This document shows, in pieces, positions 15,623 to 24,220 of a stretch of DNA of 64,000 bases. Origin of the DNA: Metabacillus litoralis (GTDB taxonomy: Bacteria; Bacillota; Bacilli; Bacillales; Bacillaceae). The notes below the pieces were generated by a model. It ran no database searches. It was not told the origin of the DNA and worked only from the letters and a program-made list of their open reading frames with translations. Where the stretch lies: the NCBI RefSeq assembly GCF_007994985.1, contig NZ_VOQF01000005.1:310001-374000 (forward strand), given 5' to 3'. The translations under genes and the position numbers were made by a program. Every line of letters starts with the position of its first letter. Within the stretch, counting starts at the first letter, position 1.

Positions 15623-16953
15623 ACTTTTGGAATTTTTATATAAAAAGCAGCACCCTCATCCTCATTTACTGCCCACACCTCTGTGTCATGTAAATCTGCG
15701 ATTCGTTTGACAATACTTAAGCCAATTCCGAACTCTCCTTTATGACCCTTTTGAAAGGGCTCAAAAAGCTGATCTATTAGATTGCGATCAATTTCTGGTC
15801 CATCATTCCATAATTTAAAGATAACTGTTTCATCAACAGCTGTAAGTGATAGTTTAATTGTAGTATCTGCATAACGTAAAGAATTTTCTAGCAAGTTTTC
15901 AATTAGCTTTTCCCACTGATCAGGATCACCTAAAGTTGTTGTTTCTTGTAAATATAACTGCCAATTTAAATCAGGCTTTGCCCATTTGATTCTTTCAACT
16001 TCATCCTTTATTAGTTGATCAAGGTTAAATATTGTTTTAACAGGCTTACGAGTTGATAAAAAATCGAGCTTTGTTAGATATAATAAATCTTTAATTTTTT
16101 TCTCAAGTTTTTCTGATTCCTCTTCAATAACATCCATTGTACTCGTTAAATCACCTTTAGGAAAAATCCCATCATTTACTGACTTTGCATAGCCTCTGAT
16201 TACCATCACAGGTGTTTTTAAGTCATGAGAGATATTTTGTAAAAGTGTTTGCTGTGTTTCGTCTTTACGCACAAGATGCTGCCTCATTTTTTCGATCGAG
16301 TGACCGAGTTTGCCTATTTCATCATTTCGCTCTACTTCAACTGGTTCATGCCAATTTAAATCAGAAAAGCTTGTTACATGTTTTTCAAGCTTTACCAATG
16401 GCTTTGTTAAATATCTTGCAAGCCAAATGGAAGGAATCCAGCTTAAGAGGAAAACAATCAGCATAATAATCATAAGCTGACGAAATAAAGTAAAAACAAG
16501 GTCATTACGGTAGGAATCCCAGGAATATGAGAGCAAATAGCTGGGCTCACCATTAACAACAATTTTACGAATAACATAAAAAAGCGTTTGATCTTTTAAG
16601 TTCTTTTCATAGCGTTCTACTGAAGCTATCTGATTAGCTGCTAAAAGCTGAGTTTGCTTGATAAATTCTATTGGCAGCTCCTCGGAATACAAGAAATAGC
16701 GGCTTTGTATAGGTAAAATAAGGTGATCAACAGAACGATCCTTCTGTTTTTTCTCCGTAAATTCTGCTGCAGCATTACCGGGGTTTCCGTATTCTGTTAA
16801 TACTAGCTGCTCATTTTCAATCGTTTTATAAATTTCCTGTGTAAAAAAACTACGCAAGGTTGTTGGAAATAAAATGATTAATAACAATGAAATAACTAAT
16901 AAAATACCTGAAAATACAAGCCAAATTTGAAAAGCTAATGGTTTGTTTTTCAT
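15610..16953 (-). CDS. cssS: Secretion-stress sensor histidine kinase CssS
   Basis: 447 residues. One N-terminal membrane helix (about 9-31), an extracytoplasmic sensor loop of about 125 residues, and a second helix (about 158-182). HAMP, HisKA with NISHDLKTPVMVIRGYA (phosphorylated His) and HATPase with NLLENSLRYA (N box) and GIGLSIVKR follow. Together with CssR and a divergent htrB this is the Css system, which detects misfolded secreted proteins at the membrane-wall interface. It overlaps cssR by four bases (ATGA). The last codons, for V-A-E-T-stop, coincide with the terminal inverted repeat of element B1, so the native C-terminus may have been altered by insertion. Confidence 0.94.
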   Translation of the reverse strand: MKNKPLAFQIWLVFSGILLVISLLLIILFPTTLRSFFTQEIYKTIENEQLVLTEYGNPGNAAAEFTEKKQKDRSVDHLILPIQSRYFLYSEELPIEFIKQTQLLAANQIASVERYEKNLKDQTLFYVIRKIVVNGEPSYLLSYSWDSYRNDLVFTLFRQLMIIMLIVFLLSWIPSIWLARYLTKPLVKLEKHVTSFSDLNWHEPVEVERNDEIGKLGHSIEKMRQHLVRKDETQQTLLQNISHDLKTPVMVIRGYAKSVNDGIFPKGDLTSTMDVIEEESEKLEKKIKDLLYLTKLDFLSTRKPVKTIFNLDQLIKDEVERIKWAKPDLNWQLYLQETTTLGDPDQWEKLIENLLENSLRYADTTIKLSLTAVDETVIFKLWNDGPEIDRNLIDQLFEPFQKGHKGEFGIGLSIVKRIADLHDTEVWAVNEDEGAAFYIKIPKVAET

Positions 16954-17618
16954 CCCTTTAACATCCTATATCCAAATCCATAAATCGTTTCCACCTTTAA
17001 CTCAGGCATCTTTTTTCTTAAGCGTCTAACAAGATCATCAACAACACGATCTGTGCCAAAATAATCATCTCCCCACAAACTCGTTAAAATTTGTTCGCGA
17101 GAAAATGCTTGACCTTGATTGTGTAGAAAAAGCTGAAGTAAATCAAACTCCTTGGATGTTAGTGTAAGTTCCTTGTCATTTAAATAAACAAGTCTAACTT
17201 GTTCATCAATTTGATAGGGAGGCAAACTTGTAAGGGAGTTTTTCTCTTTTTCTGAATACGTTCTTGAAAGTAATTTCTGTACTCTTATCACAAGCTCTCT
17301 TGGTAAAAAAGGCTTTGAAATATAATCATCACTTCCAAGCTCCAAACCCAGCACCCGATCAATATCAGCATCTCTAGCTGAAATGAAAATTACAGGAATC
17401 TCAGGAGTTGCTGCTTTAATTTCTCTTATTAATTGATATCCATCTATGTCAGGTAACATAATATCTAAAATCCATAAATGTGGTGGCTGACTGATCAGCT
17501 TTCGTGCTTCTTCACCTGTTAAACAGGAGGAAACTGACCAGCCTTCGTTTTTTAAGTACATCGTAAGAAGCTCGTTTAAGTTTGTCTCATCTTCAACTAA
17601 ATACACGTTATAACTCAT
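16950..17618 (-). CDS. cssR: Secretion-stress response regulator CssR
   Basis: 222 residues. The ATG at 17618 is preferred to the ATG at 17621 or the TTG at 17636 because GAGAGGA lies nine bases upstream and CssR of B. subtilis starts MSY. The receiver domain shows VEDE (acid pocket), LWILDIMLPDIDGY (phospho-Asp) and SKPFLPREL (Lys). An OmpR-type winged helix follows with DYFGTDRVVDDLVRRLRKK. It activates htrB-type protease genes and its own operon when phosphorylated by CssS. An ATTATA element at 17640-17645 provides a minus-strand TATAAT -10 box with a poor -35, as expected for an activator-dependent promoter. Confidence 0.95.
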   Translation of the reverse strand: MSYNVYLVEDETNLNELLTMYLKNEGWSVSSCLTGEEARKLISQPPHLWILDIMLPDIDGYQLIREIKAATPEIPVIFISARDADIDRVLGLELGSDDYISKPFLPRELVIRVQKLLSRTYSEKEKNSLTSLPPYQIDEQVRLVYLNDKELTLTSKEFDLLQLFLHNQGQAFSREQILTSLWGDDYFGTDRVVDDLVRRLRKKMPELKVETIYGFGYRMLKG

Positions 17619-17767
17619 CATTTCACTTCCTCTCAAAGCTATTATACATTGTACTATTTAATAGTGTGTTTTTTTCACAATTTCCCATAATTCTCTCATC
17701 ATTCTCCCAAACTCTTTTTGTATTCTTAGCTTAAGCAAAAAGATGATTTAAAAAGGAGAATCATTAT

Positions 17768-17851
17768 ATGAGAGCTGTTATATTTACTGGCTTATCTTTA
17801 TTACTAATTTTAATCGTTATTGGTGGATTTGTAAGTTCACAAGGAGCTTAA
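17768..17851 (+). CDS. 27-residue membrane peptide gene in front of htrB
   Basis: ATG to TAA frame of 28 codons with a full ribosome site AAAAGGAG (17751-17758) nine bases upstream. The product, MRAVIFTGLSLLLILIVIGG and seven further residues ending SSQGA, is a single hydrophobic helix with a short polar tail, so it should be a one-pass membrane peptide. It lies in the divergent cssR-htrB region on the htrB strand. There is no terminator before htrB, which starts 42 bases later, so both probably share a CssR-controlled transcript. I do not recognise it as a described protein. The function might be adaptor or sensor for HtrB or CssS, which is inference from position. Confidence 0.7.
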   Translation: MRAVIFTGLSLLLILIVIGGFVSSQGA

Positions 17852-17893
17852 AAGGTATTTTATAGATAAAAACAAATACTGGAGGAATAGATA

Positions 17894-19132
17894 ATGGGTT
17901 ATTATGACGAAACAGATATTACACGGGAAAAAACAAAATCACGCAGAAGTGTAAAACCATTTTTTTCAACACTATTAAGTGGTGTAGTTGGTGGCGCACT
18001 AGTATTGGGTGTTACAACATACAATCATCAAAACGAGGAACAAGCTATATCAGCCAACAGTAAATCTGTTGTCGAATCTTCTCTTCAGGAGAAAAATACA
18101 AATACCTCATCACCTGTTACAGCGGAGGAATTATCGACTAATTCAGGCTCAATAGCTGATATTGTTGATAATCTTGGGCCGGCAATTGTTGGGATTACAC
18201 AGATGCAGGAAGGTAATAATTTTTTCGGTAATGAACAAGGTCAAAGTGTAGAAAGTGGTACAGGTTCAGGTTTTATCTTCAAAAAAGAAGGTGATGTAGG
18301 TTATGTGTTAACAAACAATCATGTAATAGAAGGAGCTTCATCAATTGAAGTGACGTTATATGATGGTGAAAAGGTTTCAGCGCAGCTAGTCGGAACTGAC
18401 GCATTGACGGATATCGCAGTATTGAAAATTGATGGTAAGCATGTGACAACTGTTGCAGAGCTTGGTGACTCTGAGGCACTAAGAACTGGAGAAGATGTTA
18501 TTGCGATTGGTAATCCATTAGGTGAGGAGTTTTCCCGAACTGTAACACAAGGAATCATTAGTGGAATTGACCGAACTATTGATGTAACAACATCTGAAGG
18601 AGATTGGGCATTAAATGTATTACAAACTGATGCTGCAATTAATCCTGGTAATAGTGGTGGTCCACTAATTAATATGGATGGACAGGTTATTGGAATTAAT
18701 AGTTTAAAAATAAGTCAAAATGGCATAGAAGGACTAGGCTTTGCAATTCCGAGTAACGAAGTTCTACCAATTGCTGAAGAACTAATGAGCAGCGGAAAAG
18801 TCCAAAGACCATTTATTGGAGTAGGCCTTGTGGAAATGAGTGAAATACCTGCTGCTTATTTACAAGAAAATATGAAACTGCCAAATGATGTGAAGGATGG
18901 AGTTGTTGTTGGTAATGTTTCACCAGGTTCACCTGCAGCAGAAGCAGGTCTTCAACAACAAGATGTGATTGTATCTATGGCAGGACAAGATATTACAAGT
19001 GGTAATGATTTAAGAAGAATTCTCTATACTGAAACAGAAATTGGTGAAAAAGTAGATGTTACGTTATACAGATCAGGCGAGAAAATAACAGTTAAAATCA
19101 TGCTTTCAAATCGTGATGCTACAAATGCTTAA
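17894..19132 (+). CDS. htrB: Membrane-anchored HtrA-type serine protease HtrB
   Basis: 412 residues. A short cytoplasmic N-terminus, one membrane helix (about 24-43), a Ser/Thr/Asn-rich linker, and a trypsin-like domain with catalytic His (NNHVIEG, about 142), Asp (TDIAVLKI, about 173) and Ser (NPGNSGGPL, about 253). A C-terminal PDZ domain follows (about 310-405, with GSPAAEAGLQQQDVI). It degrades or refolds damaged secreted proteins at the outer membrane face. TGGAGGAA precedes the ATG. Position beside cssRS selects HtrB over the paralogues HtrA and HtrC. Followed by its own terminator. Confidence 0.94.
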   Translation: MGYYDETDITREKTKSRRSVKPFFSTLLSGVVGGALVLGVTTYNHQNEEQAISANSKSVVESSLQEKNTNTSSPVTAEELSTNSGSIADIVDNLGPAIVGITQMQEGNNFFGNEQGQSVESGTGSGFIFKKEGDVGYVLTNNHVIEGASSIEVTLYDGEKVSAQLVGTDALTDIAVLKIDGKHVTTVAELGDSEALRTGEDVIAIGNPLGEEFSRTVTQGIISGIDRTIDVTTSEGDWALNVLQTDAAINPGNSGGPLINMDGQVIGINSLKISQNGIEGLGFAIPSNEVLPIAEELMSSGKVQRPFIGVGLVEMSEIPAAYLQENMKLPNDVKDGVVVGNVSPGSPAAEAGLQQQDVIVSMAGQDITSGNDLRRILYTETEIGEKVDVTLYRSGEKITVKIMLSNRDATNA

Positions 19133-19171
19133 AGGTAGAAACTAAGTTACTCGTAATATAAAGAAAAGAAG

Positions 19172-19230
19172 GTCGTCTAATGAAATTATATCTATTTTTG
19201 AAGATGTAATTTCATATAGGCGGCTTTTTT
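19172..19230 (+). terminator. Terminator of htrB
   Basis: Long imperfect stem: GTCGTCTAATGAAATTA (from 19173) with TGTAATTTCATATAGGCGGC (19205-19224), then six T. Confidence 0.8.
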
Positions 19231-19350
19231 AATTATTTTTGTGAATTTGCTGCTATCTTACTTTACGTAAAGAACTCAAATCAAATGTTACTTTTACTGT
19301 ATAGTTTCAAAAATACTAGGGAAATATTATCACGATAAGGAGTGATACCA

Positions 19351-19506
19351 TTGAAAAAGCAAAATGACCAAGTTCCAGAGGATAAAATTGCACCTGGTAT
19401 GGATGATGATTTTGAATTAAACCAAAAAGCAACAGAAGAAGAAATTCAAAATGAAGAATCAACAAAAGTTGTGACATTGTCGTATGATGAAGTAGATCCA
19501 TCATAA
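19351..19506 (+). CDS. 51-residue acidic hypothetical protein
   Basis: TTG start with AAGGAG (19337-19342) eight bases upstream and a clean 52-codon frame. The product begins MKKQNDQVPEDKIAPGMDDD and is strongly acidic, without hydrophobic segments or cysteines; it ends LSYDEVDPS. Codon use is like its neighbours and a terminator follows directly (19537-19576), so it looks like a real monocistronic gene. I do not recognise the family. A small cytoplasmic or spore-associated protein is possible but nothing shows it. Confidence 0.7.
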   Translation: MKKQNDQVPEDKIAPGMDDDFELNQKATEEEIQNEESTKVVTLSYDEVDPS

Positions 19507-19536
19507 TTTTTAAGTAGAAGAAAATAGCTAAAAGAG

Positions 19537-19576
19537 AAAAGGTTTGAAGGCTTATTTGAGCTTTCAAGCCTTTTTT
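19537..19576 (+). terminator. Terminator of the 51-residue gene
   Basis: Stem AAGGTTTGAA (19539-19548) with TTCAAGCCTT (19563-19572) including one G-U pair, then T6. Confidence 0.85.
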
Positions 19577-19857
19577 ATATGGTGATACGAACAGAGATAA
19601 CAAGATTTTACTTATCTATTACTTTAATAATCCGAGCCTATTGACTATCTTTTAAGTGAAACTCAGAATATAGCATCATTATTAAATAATTAGCGCCTAT
19701 TTTTCTATAAGTTATGACTGTAAGGTCTAAAAACAACAAGTTTACGGAAATATCCATAATAATAAGTAAATGTAAATTTACAAGATTGGTTTATTAACTT
19801 AAGATAAAGAGATAAATATCTATGTGATGAATGATCAATCCATGGAAGGGGAACATC
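19577..19857. other. Intergenic region without recognised content
   Basis: About 280 AT-rich bases between the terminator and the kinase gene. I see no gene, repeat-family member or regulatory motif that stands out; the kinase promoter should be here. Confidence 0.5.
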
Positions 19858-21321
19858 ATGAACGCCATAACGAAAAGTATACAGAAAGAAAAACTTGAAG
19901 CTTTTCTTGATCAAAGTGAATTCTTCAATCAACCATTATTTGAGGAACATCCTGAAGGGTATTTTGCATTAAATTTAGAAGGAAGATTTGTTAAGGTAAA
20001 CAAGGTTTGTGAAGAGCTAACTGAACATACAAAAGAAGAACTGTATCAATTCACATATGAAGATCTTGTTTACGGTGAAATAGAAAATTTCCATTACATA
20101 TTTAACAGGATTAAACAGGGCGATATTCAAAAATACGAATGTACTATAAAAACAAAAAGTCATAATAACCGAGACTTAGAAATAACAAAGTCTCCTATCA
20201 TTGTAGATAACGAGATAATTGGTGTTTATGGCATTGCAAAAGACATTACACAATTTAATCAACAGAAAATGTTTCTTGAGGAAAGTGAAAGGTTGCATCG
20301 AAGCCTTGTAGAGCATTCACCAGATGGTATTATCATTACACAGGACGATGAATTAGTTTATGCGAACAAAGAAGCTAGCTTGTTACTTGGAGCAGTAAGT
20401 AAGGAAAACGTTATTGGTAAAAATATTTATGAGCTTTTCCCTAATAGCAAAGAGAAAATTATGGTGGAATTTATTGAGAATGCAGAAAAGGGAATGCCTT
20501 CATCACTGTACGAAGAAACATTAATTCAGTTTGATGGGTCAAAAATTGATATTGAAATGAAGATCATTCCTACTATATTTAGAGGTGCGAAAGCGATTTA
20601 CTTTATTTTAAGAGATATAACAGAAAAGAAGTTGAATCATCAACTGATGATTAATTCAGAGAAATTATCTGTTGCTGGACAATTAGCAGCAGGAATAGCA
20701 CACGAAATTCGAAATCCGATTACAGCCATCAAAGGATTTTTGCAATTAATGGAGGGAGGAAATGATTACAGAAAAGAATTCTTTCCAGTGATTACAGCAG
20801 AAATTAATCGAATTGAGTTAATTTTGAGTGAGCTACTGGCACTTGCTAAACCTCAATTAGATAATTATCAACTTGAAGAAATCATTCAGATTTTACAGCA
20901 TATCGTTGCATTAACAAAATCTCAAGCCATTTTACATAATATAAGCATTGAAACACAATTTAACAGTAAACAAGCACATGTGTTTTGTGATGAAAATAAA
21001 CTCAAACAAGTTTTTATTAATTATATTAAAAATGCCATTGAAGCAATGAAAGACGGAGGCACTATTACCATAACGGCTAAAGAGGAAAAGAATTATATTG
21101 TGGTTCAAGTTAAAGATGAGGGACCAGGAATACCAAAAGAAATAAGAGATAAAATCGGCACGCCTTTTTTTACAACAAAAGAAAATGGAACGGGATTAGG
21201 ACTTATGGTCAGCAATGAAATTATCAAGCACCATAAGGGAGAGGTGAAGGTTGATAGCTCTTCAACAGGTACAACCATTACAGTCAATCTTCCAATCTCA
21301 AAGACAATAGGAGTTTCCTAA
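19858..21321 (+). CDS. Cytosolic PAS-PAS sensor histidine kinase, sporulation-kinase type
   Basis: 487 residues from the ATG at 19858 (GAAGGGG upstream). No membrane helix. Two PAS domains (about 15-130 and 145-255, each ending in a DITQ/DITE motif) are followed by HisKA with AAGIAHEIRNPITAIKGFLQ and HATPase with NYIKNAIEAM, DEGPGIP and GTGLGL. This H-box wording is that of the KinA/KinB/KinE group that phosphorylates Spo0F to start sporulation. No response regulator is adjacent, as usual for these orphan kinases. The particular Kin cannot be assigned. The stop is 17 bases before the acetyltransferase gene, so the two are probably co-transcribed. Confidence 0.88.
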   Translation: MNAITKSIQKEKLEAFLDQSEFFNQPLFEEHPEGYFALNLEGRFVKVNKVCEELTEHTKEELYQFTYEDLVYGEIENFHYIFNRIKQGDIQKYECTIKTKSHNNRDLEITKSPIIVDNEIIGVYGIAKDITQFNQQKMFLEESERLHRSLVEHSPDGIIITQDDELVYANKEASLLLGAVSKENVIGKNIYELFPNSKEKIMVEFIENAEKGMPSSLYEETLIQFDGSKIDIEMKIIPTIFRGAKAIYFILRDITEKKLNHQLMINSEKLSVAGQLAAGIAHEIRNPITAIKGFLQLMEGGNDYRKEFFPVITAEINRIELILSELLALAKPQLDNYQLEEIIQILQHIVALTKSQAILHNISIETQFNSKQAHVFCDENKLKQVFINYIKNAIEAMKDGGTITITAKEEKNYIVVQVKDEGPGIPKEIRDKIGTPFFTTKENGTGLGLMVSNEIIKHHKGEVKVDSSSTGTTITVNLPISKTIGVS

Positions 21322-21338
21322 TAGAAAGAGGTTTACTT

Positions 21339-21779
21339 ATGGAAATGCTAACGAAACGATTAAAATTAATTCCTTGTAGTGAAGAACTAGTAAGAAACGA
21401 TGAAGTAACGGGCGAACATATTTCACACTATCTACAGAGTGTTTCCATTGATCCATCAATGGAAGGTTGGGGTGTTTGGCTGGTTTATTTACAACCAGAG
21501 GGTAGATTTATAGGTGATATTGGCTTTAAAGGTAAGCCACATAAAGGTGTTGTAGAAGTAGGCTATGGAATACGTAAAGAAGCCCAAAATCACGGATACG
21601 CAACAGAAGCAGTCGATGCTCTTATCAATTGGGCGTTTCAAACGGGGCTAGTTAAGAAGGTAAAAGCGGAATGCCTAAAAGATAATGAAGCCTCAATCAA
21701 GGTATTAAAAAAGGTCATGATGAATATAACAGATGAAGATGAGCAAATGATGTATTGGGAAAGAAAATTAGAAAAGTAA
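21339..21779 (+). CDS. GNAT-family acetyltransferase (RimJ/RimL type)
   Basis: 146 residues. The acetyl-CoA-binding segment is GYGIRKEAQNHGYATEAVDA (about residues 69-88), with Q-N-H-G-Y-A in the R/Q-x-x-G-x-G/A loop. KAECLKDNEASIKVLKKV is the typical RimJ/RimL fourth motif with the conserved N-x-x-S. Such enzymes acetylate N-terminal amines of proteins or small molecules; the acceptor is unknown. AGAGG precedes the ATG. It closes a two-gene unit with the kinase, sharing the downstream terminator. Confidence 0.85.
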   Translation: MEMLTKRLKLIPCSEELVRNDEVTGEHISHYLQSVSIDPSMEGWGVWLVYLQPEGRFIGDIGFKGKPHKGVVEVGYGIRKEAQNHGYATEAVDALINWAFQTGLVKKVKAECLKDNEASIKVLKKVMMNITDEDEQMMYWERKLEK

Positions 21780-21782
21780 TTT

Positions 21783-21829
21783 AAAAAATATCCAGGTCTC
21801 TTTTTCAAAAAGAGATCTGGATATTTTTT
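21783..21829. terminator. Bidirectional terminator between acetyltransferase and catalase genes
   Basis: AAAAAATATCCAG (21783-21795) pairs with CTGGATATTTTTT (21817-21829), continuing inward through CTCTTTTT/AAAAAGAG. A and T tracts serve both convergent genes; it overlaps the catalase stop codon. Confidence 0.88.
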
Positions 21830-22652
21830 AACAATCAGAAGGTGGAGTATCATGATATTGTGGTGGTGCAGGACGTGGCACTGGTTTTGGTGCATGTGGT
21901 TGAGGGTATTGTACATATTCAAATACACCTTTGCCATCCATACTAGGACCACTCGCCCATCTACCTTGAGCACTTTCTTCTCCTCTAGATAAATTCATAA
22001 ATTTATATGAAAATTGCTGTGCCTCTAAATTCATTGGGAATGTGCTTGGAACTGTTTTACCTTCCTTAGCCTCTAACTCGGCAATTGCTGCCAACCATTG
22101 ATTTTGATGCATGCGATCTCTAGCAATTAAGAATGAAAGCATATCTTTAACACCACGATCGTCTGTTGCTTCATATAATCGAACAGCTTGTAAGCGGCCT
22201 TGTGATTCAGCATTTAAGTTTGCTCGGAAATCAGCTAATAAGTTCCCACTGGCAATAATATAATTACCCATCCATGGAACACCTACACTGTTAACTGGTA
22301 ATGCACCAAGTCCAGAAACAATCGCGTGTTGCGGATTCATTCCACCAAGAATAGCTTCAATAACAGGATTCTTTGCTGCTTCTTCTTGTTCTTTTAAAGG
22401 TGCATTATCTAATAATCTCCCAATCATTGTTGCTAGCATTTCAATATGTGCAAGCTCTTCTGTACCAATATCTAAAATCATATCTTTGTATTTTCCAGGA
22501 CATCTTGTAGCCCAACCTTGAAATAAGTATTGCATGGCAACTGAGATTTCGCCAAATTGTCCGCCTAAAATTTCCTGAAGCTTTTTTGCATATACGGGAT
22601 CTGGGCGATCGGGTTTCGCGTTGTACTGAAGTTCCTTGATGTGAAAAAACAT
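21828..22652 (-). CDS. ydbD: Manganese catalase
   Basis: 274 residues; the ATG at 22652 follows GGAGGG at good spacing, so the in-frame ATG at 22688 is rejected. Dimanganese ligands match the Lactobacillus plantarum enzyme by position: Glu35 (FGEIS), Glu66 and His69 (TEELAHIEM), and a later Glu and His (RDRMHQNQW). It breaks H2O2 into water and O2. A Pro-rich tail (PKPVPRPAPPQ) ends the protein, as in Bacillus YdbD and spore-coat CotJC relatives, so a role in sporulating cells is possible. Divergent from the DUF2935 gene. Confidence 0.93.
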   Translation of the reverse strand: MFFHIKELQYNAKPDRPDPVYAKKLQEILGGQFGEISVAMQYLFQGWATRCPGKYKDMILDIGTEELAHIEMLATMIGRLLDNAPLKEQEEAAKNPVIEAILGGMNPQHAIVSGLGALPVNSVGVPWMGNYIIASGNLLADFRANLNAESQGRLQAVRLYEATDDRGVKDMLSFLIARDRMHQNQWLAAIAELEAKEGKTVPSTFPMNLEAQQFSYKFMNLSRGEESAQGRWASGPSMDGKGVFEYVQYPQPHAPKPVPRPAPPQYHDTPPSDC

Positions 22653-22795
22653 GAAGAAACCCTCCTCAAAATTATTATTTTCGAACACAATATGTATATT
22701 TGACTAAACTAATTGTTATGACAATATTTGTAGAAGTTTACTAGGACAATTCATCACTGCATATTGTTTAGAGAATAAAGTTCGGGAGGGTAATG

Positions 22796-23593
22796 ATGAA
22801 AATATATGAAGAAGCAGCCGCATTTGAACATCAATTTTGGCTACAAATTCTTGGAGATCATGCTCGTTTTATATTAAATTCATTAGCAGTTAAAGAAAAA
22901 GAAGCAATAGAACAAGCGATGAAGTATAAACAAGTATTTGATACATTATTAAAAAAGTCCAGAGAACAAGATGATTTATTAGCTTTAACATTGGAAGCAG
23001 AAGAATACACAAAGGAATTTCGTCAGTTTAAGCTATCTTTAATCGAAAGGCATTTAATAGGTAAAATTACGATTCATCTCTCACCATCATTCTTAAATCA
23101 TATGGTAAATGAGCTCGAGGAATACTTATTAGTACTGAGCTATTTAAAAAGACAAGAAAAACCACCAATTTTCCATGAACTACATCATCATCTATTATGG
23201 CTGTTAGATGCTGCTGGCCACGCAGGAGCCATATCAGATACACTTGATCGTGCAGAAAAGCAGCTTAAACAAAAAAGTGATGTGTTCACGAAGGACTTTG
23301 AGGAATTTTATTTGAAGGCTGTTGAATTATCAGGATACTTACGAGCAAATGTAGATTCATTTCCAGCACTTACGAAAATGAATAATGATGTTGAACTTGA
23401 GATTGAATTGTTTAGAGGCTTTTTAGCTGAAATAGAAGAGATGGAGCTTTCGAATAAAAATTTGAGCACGTTTTCTGCGTTAATGGCAGATCATATGATG
23501 AGAGAAGAATGCTACTATTTAATGAAGGTTGCTGAAGCTGCTAACACTGAATTACCTTCTTGTGATCCAACAAAGCCGAGGCTTTCATTATAA
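22796..23593 (+). CDS. DUF2935 helical protein
   Basis: 265 residues; the second ATG (22796) has GGAGG six bases upstream, the first (22793) only three. All-alpha, two similar halves, each with an F-E-H-x-F-W or H-L-L-W type motif (AFEHQFWLQILGDHARFI near the start; HHHLLWLLDAAGHAGAI in the middle) and acidic/His residues spaced like a four-helix metal site. The DUF2935 family is common in Bacillus and Clostridium; its function is not established. Divergent from the manganese catalase, which could mean a shared oxidative or sporulation context (inference). Confidence 0.82.
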   Translation: MKIYEEAAAFEHQFWLQILGDHARFILNSLAVKEKEAIEQAMKYKQVFDTLLKKSREQDDLLALTLEAEEYTKEFRQFKLSLIERHLIGKITIHLSPSFLNHMVNELEEYLLVLSYLKRQEKPPIFHELHHHLLWLLDAAGHAGAISDTLDRAEKQLKQKSDVFTKDFEEFYLKAVELSGYLRANVDSFPALTKMNNDVELEIELFRGFLAEIEEMELSNKNLSTFSALMADHMMREECYYLMKVAEAANTELPSCDPTKPRLSL

Positions 23594-23596
23594 CAA

Positions 23597-23901
23597 GGCT
23601 GGGACATAAGTATTTGAGCAATTGATAAACCTGAATTATTAGGTAAAATTTCAATTAATGTTTAGCTTATTAATTCGGGTATTTAATTGCCTTCTTCAGT
23701 AGATTTTGGTTGTGCATACTAATTTTAAGAACTAGTGGAATGGAGCGGAAGACCTAGGGCACCTACTTAGAATAGAGGAAAGGCTGAGACCTAAGCAGGT
23801 TAGCAGAGGAGGCTCAGCTTTCTCCCCATGGAACGCGAGTGTCTTCAGCGCAATAGAACGAACTTGTTTTTCCAGTATAACTATTTTATAGAAAACTTCT
23901 T
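23597..23901. repeat. Dispersed palindromic element family B, copy 2 (degenerate)
   Basis: Starts GGCTGGGACATAAG four bases after the DUF2935 stop and runs to the stop codon of the convergent SMR gene. It keeps TTTTAAGAACTAGTGGAATG, GGAGGCTCAGC and GCGCAATAGAACGAACTTGT of the family in reverse orientation, but the GC core and right terminal repeat are eroded. Confidence 0.75.
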
Positions 23902-24219
23902 TTAATGTGGAATGAATTTAAGACCAATTGTTGAGCAAATAATCATTGATATAAATAATAGCCGTTTCCATTCAGTAGATTCTCCCAAAAATAAAATACC
24001 GATTATGGCGCTACCTACTGTGCCAATTCCTGTCCAAACAGCATATGCAGTTCCCATAGAGATAGTTTGCATAGCAAGTGAGAGGAATGAAAAACTAAGT
24101 ATAAACCCAATTAGTATCATAAAGCCATTTCGTAATGATTTGCTTTTGTTAAACCTTGATATTGCTGCTACACCAAATATTTCACAGCATCCGGCTATTA
24201 TGAGGAAAAGCCAATCCAT
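23902..24219 (-). CDS. ykkD: SMR-family exporter subunit, YkkD type
   Basis: 105 residues from the ATG at 24219 (GAAGGTG upstream), one base after the partner's stop codon. Four membrane helices with the SMR glutamate in helix 1 (IIAGCCEIFGVAAI) and the MGTAYAVWTGIGTVGSA motif in helix 3. The wording is closest to YkkD, which with YkkC forms a heteromeric guanidinium/multidrug exporter (also named GdnD/GdnC). A function as one half of an obligate pair is inferred from the fused layout. Confidence 0.85.
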   Translation of the reverse strand: MDWLFLIIAGCCEIFGVAAISRFNKSKSLRNGFMILIGFILSFSFLSLAMQTISMGTAYAVWTGIGTVGSAIIGILFLGESTEWKRLLFISMIICSTIGLKFIPH

Positions 24220-24220
24220 G

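Noticed and set aside
22712-22725. Palindrome ATTGTTATGACAAT between the catalase and DUF2935 genes as a PerR site
   Set aside because: Does not match TTATAATnATTATAA; without supporting context it is too short to call.
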